From: Fidelibacterota bacterium
Lineage (GTDB): Bacteria > Pseudomonadota > Alphaproteobacteria > Rhodospirillales > Rhodospirillaceae
Assembly (NCBI GenBank): GCA_947476065.1
Contig: CANJPG010000002.1
Coordinates: 22,799 to 86,798 of the forward strand
Length of the DNA: 64,000 nucleotides
Reading direction: 5' to 3'
In this document: piece by piece, positions 1 to 8,754 of the stretch
How the letters are laid out: every line of letters begins with the position of its first letter
Numbering within the stretch: the stretch's first letter is position 1
Program-made: the position numbers and the translations under genes
Notes under the pieces: model-generated
The model's database searches: none
The model's input: only the letters and a program-made list of their open reading frames with translations
What the model was told of the DNA's origin: nothing

Positions 1-1595
1 TTGACGTCCGCCAGGTCTTGCGCGCAGTCACCGTACTGCAAATTGACAAATGTCACGCCGGCGGTGCCCAGAATCTCAGGCCACATCGTCAGTTCTGCAC
101 TTTTGATCTCGCCGATGTCCTGGTTTTTGCTCCGCCATGAAAGCCCAACAATGAGGTTACCAGGAGACACCGCCCGATAGCGGGACCGCAAAGTTTCGGT
201 CCGCTCGGTGTCAGCTTTTAGATAGCCCGCACGCACCGGAAAACTTGCGAAATCGGGTCTTAGAAACTGTCCGAGGCTGGCGACGGCGATCTGATAGTCG
301 ATGCCATCCGCTGGTGCCGCGGCCTCTGATTGCGTGAGATAAGGCCGCACCGTCGCCTTTGGAAAAGAGCGTGCAAAAACCGGGGCCAAACGCGGCGTGC
401 ACTCCACAATGCAGTGGCCGGCCTGCGCGACTATTTCAGGTATCATGCTGCTGTAGAGAATTTGGTCCCCAGGTCCCTGCTCCATCCAGATCAGAATGGT
501 TTTCCCGTCGAGTTTTTCGCCCCTCCAGTACGCTGGGGGGGTGGACCGCGCCACTTGGCGGCGCTCGGCGCCGACGAACCGATATTCGTAATCTCGCCAC
601 CCTTCGCGAAACACCCCCGCGACGAGATAGCAGTACGAAAGCTTGAAGATGAGTTCCGCCGAGCCTGGATCTAGCTTCAGCGCATGCTGCAGCAGGGCGG
701 TGGCCTGATCGAACTGCTCGCGGTGTTCGTAGACTTTTGCCAGCGCGATATAGCCTTTGGTGAAATCGGGTTTGAGCGCGATGGCGCGCTCTAAAACACG
801 TTCGGCTTCCGGCAACTGCCGCGCGGCGTAAAGCGTTGCGCCGTAATTGTGCAGAAAGACCGGATCCTCGGGCTTTGCAGCCAGAGCCGCACGATGGGCT
901 TCCAGAGCCGCGTCAAGGTCGCCTGCCCGCTTCAGAAGCTCACCAAGACTGCTGTGATATGCCGGCGATGGGTCCAGCGCGAGCGCGGCACGCGTATGAC
1001 CCAGCGCATCCGACAAGCGCTCGGCCGAGGTATAAATTTCGCTGAGCGCCAGATGTGCGTCCAGATACGACGCGTTGAGACTAACGGCGCGCTTCAGGCT
1101 AACTTCCGCTTCAGCGGCCTTACCTTGCGCCTTGAGACAAATGCCGAGGTTGAAATGACCCCGTGGGTCGGCCACCAAGAGAGTCGTTAATTTGCGAAAA
1201 CTCGCCGCGGCTTCTTCGCTCCTGCCGGCTTTCTGCAACAGCACACCCATGTTGAGGTATGCATCGCCGAGTCCCGGCTCGAGCGCGGTCGCCCGCTCAT
1301 AAGACTTGAGCGCCGCCTCGACGTCATCCGTTGCCGCCAAGACGTTGGCCAAATTGAAATGTATGCTGGCAATGTTCGGCCCGGATGTCGCGGCGCGCAA
1401 ATAGAGTGCTTTGGCTTGGGCTAGCTGACTTCGGCTAAAGGCGATCGTGCCCAGCAGGTTGAGTGCATTGGCGTTGCCCGGATCGGCCGCAATTACCCGG
1501 TTGTATATCGCCTCCGCATCCTTCAGCCGTCCGGCCTGATGATGCGTCACACCCTTCTGCAGCAAATTCAACATTTCTGTGGGTCGCACGGTCAT
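1..1595 (-). CDS. TPR-repeat glycosyltransferase, FlmG-like (3' end beyond window)
   Basis: The frame opens at ATG 1595 and stays open to the left edge, so about 531 codons are visible and the C-terminus is missing. The first ~300 residues are tandem tetratricopeptide repeats (34-residue spacing with the usual NLG and AxxY signatures). The following part matches the transferase domain of the next two genes, with a KTILIWMEQGPGDQILYSSM block and, at the edge, QYGDCAQDLADV. This architecture (TPR plus a GT-B-like domain related to GT9/GT41) is that of FlmG-type protein glycosyltransferases, which glycosylate flagellin in Caulobacter. The acceptor here is unknown. The start codon overlaps the stop of the upstream paralogue by one base (TAATG), so the two are translationally coupled. 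Confidence 0.85.
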   Translation of the reverse strand, partial: MTVRPTEMLNLLQKGVTHHQAGRLKDAEAIYNRVIAADPGNANALNLLGTIAFSRSQLAQAKALYLRAATSGPNIASIHFNLANVLAATDDVEAALKSYERATALEPGLGDAYLNMGVLLQKAGRSEEAAASFRKLTTLLVADPRGHFNLGICLKAQGKAAEAEVSLKRAVSLNASYLDAHLALSEIYTSAERLSDALGHTRAALALDPSPAYHSSLGELLKRAGDLDAALEAHRAALAAKPEDPVFLHNYGATLYAARQLPEAERVLERAIALKPDFTKGYIALAKVYEHREQFDQATALLQHALKLDPGSAELIFKLSYCYLVAGVFREGWRDYEYRFVGAERRQVARSTPPAYWRGEKLDGKTILIWMEQGPGDQILYSSMIPEIVAQAGHCIVECTPRLAPVFARSFPKATVRPYLTQSEAAAPADGIDYQIAVASLGQFLRPDFASFPVRAGYLKADTERTETLRSRYRAVSPGNLIVGLSWRSKNQDIGEIKSAELTMWPEILGTAGVTFVNLQYGDCAQDLADV

Positions 1596-3286
1596 TACGA
1601 CGACGGCCCGCCGGTCGCGGCACGGTGCTCCAGGACGCGCGCGGCAAGGACGTTACCCACGTCACCCACAACGCCGCGCCACCAGTTCAGGAACGTCGTA
1701 TCACCATCGTTAGCGCGGCGAAAAATGCGCACCGCCGGATACCATGGGCTGTCGTTTCGGTCGCTGAACCAATACCACAACCCGGCCACGCCGCTGTTCA
1801 GCAACAACCACGTCGGCACATTGAGGCTGCCAGCCACATGGACCGTCGAGTTTGAGGTCGTAATCACCAAATCCATCGCCGCAACTTGGGCAAAAAAATC
1901 GTCCATGCTCTTCATTGGATTTATGTCGGGGTCCTGAAATATCTCGACACCCAATTCTTTTTTCACGGCCGCGAGGTCGCGCGCGCAGTCACCGTACTGC
2001 AAGTTGACGAAGGTGATGTTCTTGACGCCGAGGATATCATGCCATGTTGCGATATCCGCACTCTTGGCTTCGCCTATGCTCGTGGCTTTGCTGCGCCATG
2101 ACAGGCCGACCACAAGATTTCCCGGTGTCAGGGCCCGATACTTTGCGCGCAGTTGGGCGCTGCATACCGGATCGGCTTTCATGTACCCGCTATGGCGTGG
2201 AAAACTGGCAAAATCTGTCCTGAGATATTCGCCCAACTTGGCAATCGACGTTTGCGTGTCGAATTCGTTGGGCGCTGTCGTGCGGCTGCCCTGCGCTTTA
2301 TAACGAACAACCTTCGCCCAGGGGAAAGAGCGGGCAAAAACCGGCACCATGCGCGGCGAGCATTCGATGATGCAGCGCGGCGCCATCTTCCGAAAATCCT
2401 CGAGCATGCTGGCATAAAGGATCTCGTCGCCCAATCCCTGTTCCGTCCAGATCAGAATCGTCTTGTCGGACAGGTCCTCGCCGTTCCAATAGGGCGGTGG
2501 CGATTGAAACCGCGGGACATTCTCCGCCTCGACGACGTGACGGCTTTCGTAGTCCGCCCAGCCCGTCGTCAGGCGGCCGTGGCGCAACGCCATGAGCGAT
2601 CGCTTATACCGCTGCTCGCCCGGCGCCGGGTCCAGGGCAACGGCTTTGTCCATCAACTCCAAAGCTTTGAGATGGTTGCCCCGGTCATAGATCACGGCGG
2701 CGATATTGCCGTAGGCTTCGGCCATATCAGGATCAAGGCGCCGCGCCTCTTCGTAAGCCGCCAAGGCATTTTCGCCGTCGTTCTTGAGCTTGTAGGCGTT
2801 GCCAAGATTGATATAGGCCTCGGCCATCGTCGGTTTCAGCGCCAGACATTTCCGGCTGGCCGCGATCGCGGCGTCGGCATCCTCGAGTGCGAAAAGCACT
2901 TTGCCGAGATTGAAATACGCTTCGGCCAAATCCGGTTTGAGTTTTACCGCCTCTTCATAGGCCTCGCGGGCTTCTTTCAACCGCCCAGCTTTGCGGTATG
3001 CGGCACCCAGGTTTACAAAAATCGCGGGATCAAATGGACTTTTGCGCGCTGCACGTTTGATGAGGCGGACAGCCTCCTCCGCCGCATTCGACTGCAACGC
3101 CACAACGCCCAGAAGATGGACGGCGTCGACATTGTTGGAATCCAACGTTAACACCTGGCGATAGCATCCCTCCGCCAGTCTTAGCTGCCCTTGGGCGTGG
3201 TGCGCCCTGCCCATCGCCAGCGTCGACGCGATGGCGCCAGCCTTTTGAGTTGCTGCAAGGGATGAGACTGGCGCCTTACGTGTCAT
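1595..3286 (-). CDS. TPR-repeat glycosyltransferase, FlmG-like
   Basis: A 563-residue protein from ATG 3286. About six to seven TPR units fill residues 20-290 (for example NLGAAYRKAGRLKEAREAY). A GT-B-like transferase domain follows, with TILIWTEQGLGDEILYASM and, near the C-terminus, ITTSNSTVHVAGSLNVPTW and a WYWFSDRNDSPWYP block. The last two motifs are the acceptor/nucleotide-sugar region of this family. The frame could begin earlier, at GTG 3388, but the extra 34 residues do not resemble the family, so 3286 is preferred. It is the first gene of a minus-strand pair and diverges from a third paralogue at 3449, leaving about 160 bp for both promoters. The substrate is unknown. Confidence 0.85.
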   Translation of the reverse strand: MTRKAPVSSLAATQKAGAIASTLAMGRAHHAQGQLRLAEGCYRQVLTLDSNNVDAVHLLGVVALQSNAAEEAVRLIKRAARKSPFDPAIFVNLGAAYRKAGRLKEAREAYEEAVKLKPDLAEAYFNLGKVLFALEDADAAIAASRKCLALKPTMAEAYINLGNAYKLKNDGENALAAYEEARRLDPDMAEAYGNIAAVIYDRGNHLKALELMDKAVALDPAPGEQRYKRSLMALRHGRLTTGWADYESRHVVEAENVPRFQSPPPYWNGEDLSDKTILIWTEQGLGDEILYASMLEDFRKMAPRCIIECSPRMVPVFARSFPWAKVVRYKAQGSRTTAPNEFDTQTSIAKLGEYLRTDFASFPRHSGYMKADPVCSAQLRAKYRALTPGNLVVGLSWRSKATSIGEAKSADIATWHDILGVKNITFVNLQYGDCARDLAAVKKELGVEIFQDPDINPMKSMDDFFAQVAAMDLVITTSNSTVHVAGSLNVPTWLLLNSGVAGLWYWFSDRNDSPWYPAVRIFRRANDGDTTFLNWWRGVVGDVGNVLAARVLEHRAATGGPSS

Positions 3287-3448
3287 GGTGGGTGTTAATT
3301 TCTTCCGGCTAGCGGGTTTATGTATGGAGCAGATCGCCGTGCACGAAACATGGTAATTTAAACCGGACTTTGCAGCCCCGGCGATCACAGTGAAACAGGG
3401 GCATAGGGCGCTTCAATATACTTTTGCGGGCATGACGGAAAGTTAGGG

Positions 3449-5356
3449 ATGGCAGGCGTGAACGAATTTGGCGAGGCTTTCGCCGCCCATAGCGCGGGTC
3501 GCTTGGATGAAGCCGAGCGCGGCTACCGGGCCGTCCTGGCCCATACGCCTGGCCACGCCGATGCCTGGCACCTCCTGGGCCTGATATCACATCAACGAGG
3601 GCGGCCGGAGGAAGCAGTTCCAGCCATTCAACGGGCGTTGCAGCTTAGCGGCCCCCAAGCCACCTATTTTACCAATCTGGGCGTAGTACTCGAAACGTTG
3701 GGCCGCAGTGCGGAAGCGGCCGAGATACTAACGAAGGCCATTGCACTCGAGCCTAAGTCTTTTGGGGCGGCATTTGCGCTAGCAAGCAGCCTTGCCCGGT
3801 TGGGCAAACTAGATGGAGCCGAAGCCCACTTCAGGCAGGCAATCGCGCTCGAGCCTACTAGCGCCCCGGCGTACAACAGCTTGGGCAGTATCCTCCAGAG
3901 CCGAGGCTGTCGCGACGAGGCCGAGGCATCTTACCGTCGTGCCCTTGCACTCAACCCCCGCCATGCCCGCGCCCATTATAACCTGGGCACGCTGCTCAAG
4001 GACTGCGGCCTTCTTGATGCCGCCGTGGAAAGTTTTCGCGTGGCACTTTCCATCAGCCCCGACCTTGCTGAGGCCCACGTCAATCTGGGGACAATTCTGC
4101 ATGACCAGGGACATATCGACCAAGCCATTGCGCATGCCCGCCAGGCCATCGCCCTCAACCCCCAGGATGCAGTTGCTCATAACAACCTTGGGGCAGCGCT
4201 GCGTGACAGTGGCCAACTCGATGCGGCCATAGACAGCTACGCGGCGGCTATTGCGCTAAAACCATCGATGGCCGAAGCGCGACACAATGAGGGCGTGGCG
4301 CTTCAAAAGCTGGGCCGCGAAGAGGAGGCGCTTGAAAGCTATAAGCGCGCGCAAGACCTGAAAAGCGACTTTGCGGAAGCGGAGCAGAACGCCGCCTTGC
4401 TGATGCTCATGCGCGGTAATTTCGCCGAGGGCTGGAAGCTTTACGAAAGCCGATGGCGCAAGGGCCAAGCATGGCGCGACTTCCCTTACCCGCTTTGGCA
4501 AGGTCAGGACGGCGGAACTGTTTTGGTATGGGGCGAGCAGGGTGTTGGTGATGAAATTCTCTACGCCAGCATGATTCCGGATTTGATCGCCCGCGGTCAG
4601 AATGTGGTCATAGAAACCGACAAGAGATTGACCGGGCTATTCGAGCGTTCGTTCCCCGGCGCCAAGGCAATCGCACGCCGCAGTCCGCCCGATCCAGCAA
4701 CGCAAAGTGCTGAGATTAGCTGGCATAGTCCGCTGGCCAATCTTGGACGCTGGTTGCGCCCCGACGCTGCAAGTTTTCCGAAACGAGCGTCGTATCTTCG
4801 CCCCGACGCAGAACGCCAAGCTCACTACCGGGCCCTGCTGAAAGAGGGCAACCCCCGCGCCATCGTCGGCATAACCTGGGCCAGCATCAATCCGAAAATC
4901 GGTCGCCAGAAGAGTATTAATTTGGGGCAGTGGATTCCGATCTTGACCATGCCGGGCGTGCGTTTCGTCGATCTGCAGTATGGCGATACTGACACCGCGC
5001 GCGCCGCGCTTGCCTCAGAAACCGGGGTCTCCCTGACGCATATCCCCGACCTCGACCTCACCCACGACCTTGAAGGCGTGGCGGCCCTGGCTGCGGCTTG
5101 CGATCTTGTAATCTCAGTCAGCAGCACAACGGCACATTTGGCGGCTTCGACGGGATGTCCGACCTGGGTGTTGGTCCCAGCGACGGGGGGCAACCTATGG
5201 GTATGGATGCATGGTTTGGACCACACTCCCTGGTACCCTAACGCGACGATTTTCCGTCAATCGCAGCCCGGACATTGGACGGACGTTCTAGAAAGTGTAC
5301 GAGAAGCCCTACACGCCCACATTGCGAACGTGCCGCAGTTACAGCAAATTAACTAA
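3449..5356 (+). CDS. TPR-repeat glycosyltransferase, FlmG-like
   Basis: A 635-residue paralogue of the two minus-strand genes. Around ten TPR units occupy residues 5-320. The transferase domain follows, with GTVLVWGEQGVGDEILYASM, then VISVSSTTAHLAASTGCPTW and a C-terminal WMHGLDHTPWYPNATIFRQ block. Soluble, with no signal peptide or membrane segment. Known relatives (FlmG type) use the TPR part to bind the protein acceptor and the C-terminal part to transfer a sugar. No flagellin gene is in the window, so the acceptor cannot be named. It is read in the same direction as the secretion genes, which begin 48 bp after its stop with the small frame at 5405. Confidence 0.85.
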   Translation: MAGVNEFGEAFAAHSAGRLDEAERGYRAVLAHTPGHADAWHLLGLISHQRGRPEEAVPAIQRALQLSGPQATYFTNLGVVLETLGRSAEAAEILTKAIALEPKSFGAAFALASSLARLGKLDGAEAHFRQAIALEPTSAPAYNSLGSILQSRGCRDEAEASYRRALALNPRHARAHYNLGTLLKDCGLLDAAVESFRVALSISPDLAEAHVNLGTILHDQGHIDQAIAHARQAIALNPQDAVAHNNLGAALRDSGQLDAAIDSYAAAIALKPSMAEARHNEGVALQKLGREEEALESYKRAQDLKSDFAEAEQNAALLMLMRGNFAEGWKLYESRWRKGQAWRDFPYPLWQGQDGGTVLVWGEQGVGDEILYASMIPDLIARGQNVVIETDKRLTGLFERSFPGAKAIARRSPPDPATQSAEISWHSPLANLGRWLRPDAASFPKRASYLRPDAERQAHYRALLKEGNPRAIVGITWASINPKIGRQKSINLGQWIPILTMPGVRFVDLQYGDTDTARAALASETGVSLTHIPDLDLTHDLEGVAALAAACDLVISVSSTTAHLAASTGCPTWVLVPATGGNLWVWMHGLDHTPWYPNATIFRQSQPGHWTDVLESVREALHAHIANVPQLQQIN

Positions 5357-5404
5357 GAAATAGAAGGAGATGTCCTTACGGTCGGCCGCGTCTAGTACGA
5401 CATT

Positions 5405-5488
5405 ATGCGCTCAGTGACCGCCACCCTGCGCCGTGAGACACTTCGTCTGACGCGCACATTGGGCGGAAAACTCCTGGATCTGAAATGA
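5405..5488 (+). CDS. Possible 27-residue leader ORF coupled to gspK
   Basis: ATG 5405 opens a 27-codon frame whose TGA stop (5486-5488) overlaps the gspK start ATG (5485) in an ATGA arrangement. The peptide starts MRSVTATLRRETLRLTRTLG and is strongly basic, with no recognisable domain. The overlap is the type seen between coupled genes in this window (gspM/gspC-like, etfB/etfA). It could be a translated leader that feeds ribosomes into gspK, or the remnant of a lost upstream pseudopilin gene. It could also be chance. A TAG lies four codons upstream in the same frame, so it is not the end of a longer intact gene. Confidence 0.3.
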   Translation: MRSVTATLRRETLRLTRTLGGKLLDLK

Positions 5489-6630
5489 GCTTGGCGGACG
5501 CAAAATATTGTGACGACCACTATGGCTGCGTCGGCTACAGGCGTGCTGCGCGCGCGCGCGGCTTTATCCTGCCCCTGACCCTTTGGCTGATCGCCATAAT
5601 GGGATTGCTGGCCGCCACGCTGAACGTCTGGGTGGGCAAAACTGTCGCGAACTCCTTGGCTCTAGCCCAGCGCACCCAATTGGAGCTAGCTCAATCCAAT
5701 CTGCGCAACGAATTAGTTTTTCTGATGGGAACCCGACCAACCAGTTTTCGCGGGCTGGAAGTCGGGGCAAAGATGGCATTTGCGAACATCAACGATTTCA
5801 ACTCGGTGCTAGCGGGCCCCTCGGATTCCGGCCGGTATATCAAGTTCGACGGACGCCCCTATATTTCCGAGAGTGAGCCAAACATGGTCGTCACCGTTTA
5901 CGACGGGACCGGCTTGTTCAACCTGAACATCGCAACCCCGCAAAACCTACGGCGGATGTTCACGTCCTTCGACATACCGGAGACGCAAGCCAACCGCCTG
6001 ATCGACATGCTACTCGACTATGTCGACGAAGACGACTTTACGCGGCTGGCAGGCGCTGAGAAGACAGAGTACGCCCGGCTTGGTCTGCTTCCGCCCAGCA
6101 ATACTTTTTTGCTCACGCCCCTGGAAGCACAACGCATCATGGGATGGGACAAGCTTGGAGCGCTCTGGGATTCGGATATGAATTCACCGCTTTTCACAAC
6201 CTGCCAAACCGCCGGCTTCAATCCCAACAACGCGCCGGTCAACGCGCTTGTCGCCAACGTGCGCGGCATGACCCGCGATAAGGCCGATCAGGTGATGGAG
6301 CGGCGCAATGACAAACCGTTCCGCAATAGTCGAGAGTTTGCGGCGGCAGCAGATCTGCTGATTGCCGATGAGCCGTTCTTTTATACTTTTGTTCCCGGAA
6401 ACTGCGTGGTGGTCGATATGATCGACAAGATATCCGGCCAGCACGGGCGTTTTTCTTTAACCTTAGAACCCGTCTCACAAACGCGACCATGGCGAATTGA
6501 TTATGCGATTAGAATCCCTGCCCAGTACCGCGCAGCGCTGGATCACCTCGACCCAGAAGCTGTTTTCCCAACCCCCGAGAGTATTGATATACCGACCGGG
6601 CCAGACGGAAAACCGCTCAAACTCCAATAA
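5485..6630 (+). CDS. gspK: Type II secretion minor pseudopilin GspK
   Basis: A 381-residue minor pseudopilin expected to cap the tip of the type II secretion pseudopilus in the periplasm. A basic leader ends in a prepilin-peptidase site at about Gly26-Phe27, followed by the hydrophobic stretch FILPLTLWLIAIMGLL. The residue at +5 is Leu, not Glu, which is characteristic of GspK among pseudopilins. The C-terminal half has the GspK helix-hairpin-helix-like block, with FNLNIATPQNL near residue 147 and NPNNAPVNALVANVRGMTRD near residue 250. It is the first recognisable gene of a five-gene run, K-L-M-C-D. The last ~128 bp are shared with the gspL frame. Confidence 0.87.
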   Translation: MSLADAKYCDDHYGCVGYRRAARARGFILPLTLWLIAIMGLLAATLNVWVGKTVANSLALAQRTQLELAQSNLRNELVFLMGTRPTSFRGLEVGAKMAFANINDFNSVLAGPSDSGRYIKFDGRPYISESEPNMVVTVYDGTGLFNLNIATPQNLRRMFTSFDIPETQANRLIDMLLDYVDEDDFTRLAGAEKTEYARLGLLPPSNTFLLTPLEAQRIMGWDKLGALWDSDMNSPLFTTCQTAGFNPNNAPVNALVANVRGMTRDKADQVMERRNDKPFRNSREFAAAADLLIADEPFFYTFVPGNCVVVDMIDKISGQHGRFSLTLEPVSQTRPWRIDYAIRIPAQYRAALDHLDPEAVFPTPESIDIPTGPDGKPLKLQ

Positions 6631-7627
6631 CCGTGTTCTGTGGGTTCTTGGCCGTAAAGCGACGCGACAAAGCGTATTCACGTTCCCCGCCGACGTTGCG
6701 GAGAACAAGAAGAAGGCGTTGCTGCGCGTGCAGGTGCGGCGCTGGGCGCCCTTTCCCAATGTGAAGTACGTCGCTCATTGGTCCGGCAGCCGCGCCAGCG
6801 TCTATGCCTGGAACGACGACGAGGTGAAGAAAGATATCACTGAAGCAGGATTCAACGAGCGCCGCTGTACGGTTTATCCCGAAGCCTTCATGCGCACGCC
6901 GCTGCAGAACGGCGTTCGGCTGGTAGCGGCGATCGAGGGGTTTGAGGCTCAGGTGTGGCGAGACGGTTTTCTGACCTTCAGCAGGTGGTGGTCGCAAAAA
7001 CCCACTCAGCTGGAATGGAACATGTTTCTGCGCTCGGCCGGAATGCCTCTGGACCAGAACGGCGGCGACGTGCCGGAGCCGGACCCCGCGCCTTTTCTTG
7101 AAACCCCGTGGATACGCCACGAAGGATATCTCGGCGGCACCCTTGCCGTGCTCGAGGATCCCCGCTACGCCATCGCCATCGGCGTGATGGTTGCAGCACC
7201 CTTTATGTATTTGAGCGCCGAGTATTTGACGCTCGCAATTTCGAATGCGCGCGTGAAACACAATATGGAAACCCTGTCCGTTGAAACGCAGGGCATCCGT
7301 AAGCTGCGGAGCGAAGCCATTGCCAATCTCGACGAAATCGAAGACTACCTCGCCCTCGAAGTCTACCCCAGTCAGTTCGAAGTCATGGCGACCGCGCTCG
7401 GACTTCTTCAGGGACTCAACGTAAAAATACTTGAGTGGAATTACGACGTGGGGTCGCTTTCGTTCACAGTTCGATCCGAACGCGATATTGAAGCGACCGT
7501 CGTCATCACCGCCTTCGAAAAAAGCGGCGCCTTCTCGAACGTCGCCGCTTCGCGCGGCGGACAGGACCGACAGATGACCATGCGCATGGACGTATTGCCC
7601 AAACAAACCAAGACGGCGAACCGATAA
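6503..7627 (+). CDS. gspL: Type II secretion inner-membrane protein GspL-like
   Basis: About 374 residues. The layout fits GspL: an N-terminal cytoplasmic actin-like domain, a single membrane helix at roughly residues 220-245 (AIAIGVMVAAPFMYLS) and a short periplasmic ferredoxin-like domain. GspL links the cytoplasmic ATPase GspE to the membrane platform. Sequence identity to the family is weak by eye, so position between gspK and gspM carries much of the assignment. The start is uncertain: ATG 6503 (or TTG 6497) gives a 128-base out-of-frame overlap with gspK. No later ATG lies before the conserved part, and TTG 6584 has a poorly spaced ribosome site. Confidence 0.72.
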   Translation: MRLESLPSTAQRWITSTQKLFSQPPRVLIYRPGQTENRSNSNNRVLWVLGRKATRQSVFTFPADVAENKKKALLRVQVRRWAPFPNVKYVAHWSGSRASVYAWNDDEVKKDITEAGFNERRCTVYPEAFMRTPLQNGVRLVAAIEGFEAQVWRDGFLTFSRWWSQKPTQLEWNMFLRSAGMPLDQNGGDVPEPDPAPFLETPWIRHEGYLGGTLAVLEDPRYAIAIGVMVAAPFMYLSAEYLTLAISNARVKHNMETLSVETQGIRKLRSEAIANLDEIEDYLALEVYPSQFEVMATALGLLQGLNVKILEWNYDVGSLSFTVRSERDIEATVVITAFEKSGAFSNVAASRGGQDRQMTMRMDVLPKQTKTANR

Positions 7628-7631
7628 CACG

Positions 7632-8270
7632 ATGAACCTTTCCAACTCCCTCACACCAGCGCTCGCCTACCTCCGGCGCCACATCAGCCAGGAGGCGGTG
7701 AGCAACGAACGCCTCGTGCTACTGTCGGGCGGCGCGGTGGTGCTCGTGGCGCTGTCATTGCTGTTTGGTTTCTGGAGTTTGACATCGCGCAAAGGCGAGG
7801 AGTTGTCGAAGTCACGGGCGGCTATGACGCGTCTTCAAGCCGAGGTAACAGGCGATCAATGGCCGAAGCGTCTTGAAACCACTCAAGCCTTGAAAACACA
7901 ACTCAGCGTGCGCCTATGGGATGCCCCTACCCCGGGTTTGGCGGAGGCCGGGTTTGAATCGTGGCTGCGCAATCGCTTCACAAGTTACGGCGGCGCGCCG
8001 CAGCAGATCCAAATCACGCGCAGCCCGGCGGTCGGACGCGACGGACAAACCACCTCGACCCTCGCCGGTTTGCAGCGTATGACCGCCAAGGTCATCGCGC
8101 CCTTCGACCAATCTGTGATCATGAAGGTCTTGGGCGACGTAGCCGAAGCGGAAAAACTTATGGTGGTGGACCGCTTTATCGTCCGCGCCGGCGCCAACAG
8201 CCGCCTCGAAATGGACGTATCGACCTTTATCCGCACGAATGATGCAAATGCCGGCAGGGCCAAGCCATGA
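7632..8270 (+). CDS. gspM: Type II secretion protein GspM-like
   Basis: A 212-residue bitopic protein. A short cytoplasmic N-terminus is followed by one membrane helix at about residues 28-50 (LLSGGAVVLVALSLLFGFW), then a helical linker and a periplasmic domain with ferredoxin-like spacing. GspM proteins pair with GspL at the inner membrane and are recognised mostly by topology and position. Both fit here: it starts 4 bp after gspL and overlaps the next gene by 4 bp (ATGA). The call rests on context and topology more than on motifs. Confidence 0.7.
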   Translation: MNLSNSLTPALAYLRRHISQEAVSNERLVLLSGGAVVLVALSLLFGFWSLTSRKGEELSKSRAAMTRLQAEVTGDQWPKRLETTQALKTQLSVRLWDAPTPGLAEAGFESWLRNRFTSYGGAPQQIQITRSPAVGRDGQTTSTLAGLQRMTAKVIAPFDQSVIMKVLGDVAEAEKLMVVDRFIVRAGANSRLEMDVSTFIRTNDANAGRAKP

Positions 8271-8752
8271 TCCAGCAGGTCCTGGCAAAGGTTCGTCTGC
8301 GCCTGCCCGACGCAAAGGCGTTTTTGCCGCATGCAGCCGCGTTGATGATCTTTGCTTTTATTGGCTGGATGAACGGCTTTTTTCAGGCGACGCGCACTAT
8401 CGACAATCCCAATCTGAAGGAAACGTGGTCGGTTCCCAATTGGGCGCCGGCTTACATCGGCCCGGAACGCGCTATGTTGTCGGCCTTGGACATTTGGGAG
8501 GGCGGCAAGAAGCCACAATCTGCCGTCAAGGAAGCCCCAAAACAGGCTTGGAAGCTTATCGGTACCGTTCAGGCGGGCAAATCATATGCTGCCGTCATCT
8601 TGCTGAGTGACGGCAAGCGCGTGCAGCGCGCGGCGGCAGGCGACGTTCTCCCCAACGGAGAAAAAGTCCTCGCGGTCGGCCATGGCTCGCTTCAAATTGA
8701 TGTCTCCGGCACCCAGCAGGAGATCAAATTGTTCAAACCAGAGAAGAAGTAG
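8267..8752 (+). CDS. Type II secretion GspC-like (HR-domain) protein
   Basis: A 161-residue protein with one N-terminal membrane helix (about residues 20-38) and a C-terminal beta-rich domain from about residue 92: WKLIGTVQAGKSYAAVIL, then GDVLPNGEKVLAVGHGSLQI. This is the homology-region (HR) fold of GspC/PilP, which contacts the N0 domain of the secretin and connects the inner-membrane platform to the outer-membrane channel. It lacks the PDZ or coiled-coil extension of classical GspC, so it is a short variant; GspP- or GspN-type naming is possible. It overlaps gspM by 4 bp and ends 2 bp before gspD, which supports a direct partnership with GspD. Confidence 0.75.
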   Translation: MIQQVLAKVRLRLPDAKAFLPHAAALMIFAFIGWMNGFFQATRTIDNPNLKETWSVPNWAPAYIGPERAMLSALDIWEGGKKPQSAVKEAPKQAWKLIGTVQAGKSYAAVILLSDGKRVQRAAAGDVLPNGEKVLAVGHGSLQIDVSGTQQEIKLFKPEKK

Positions 8753-8754
8753 AC

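Noticed and set aside
1..1595. Broken or pseudogene copy of the TPR-glycosyltransferase
   Set aside because: Checking the frame at both ends and at several motifs shows it continuous from ATG 1595 to the window edge; it is cut only by the window.
2153..3151. Long plus-strand open frame opposite the TPR gene
   Set aside because: It is an antisense shadow: the minus strand codes for clear TPR repeats, and the plus frame has no recognisable domain.
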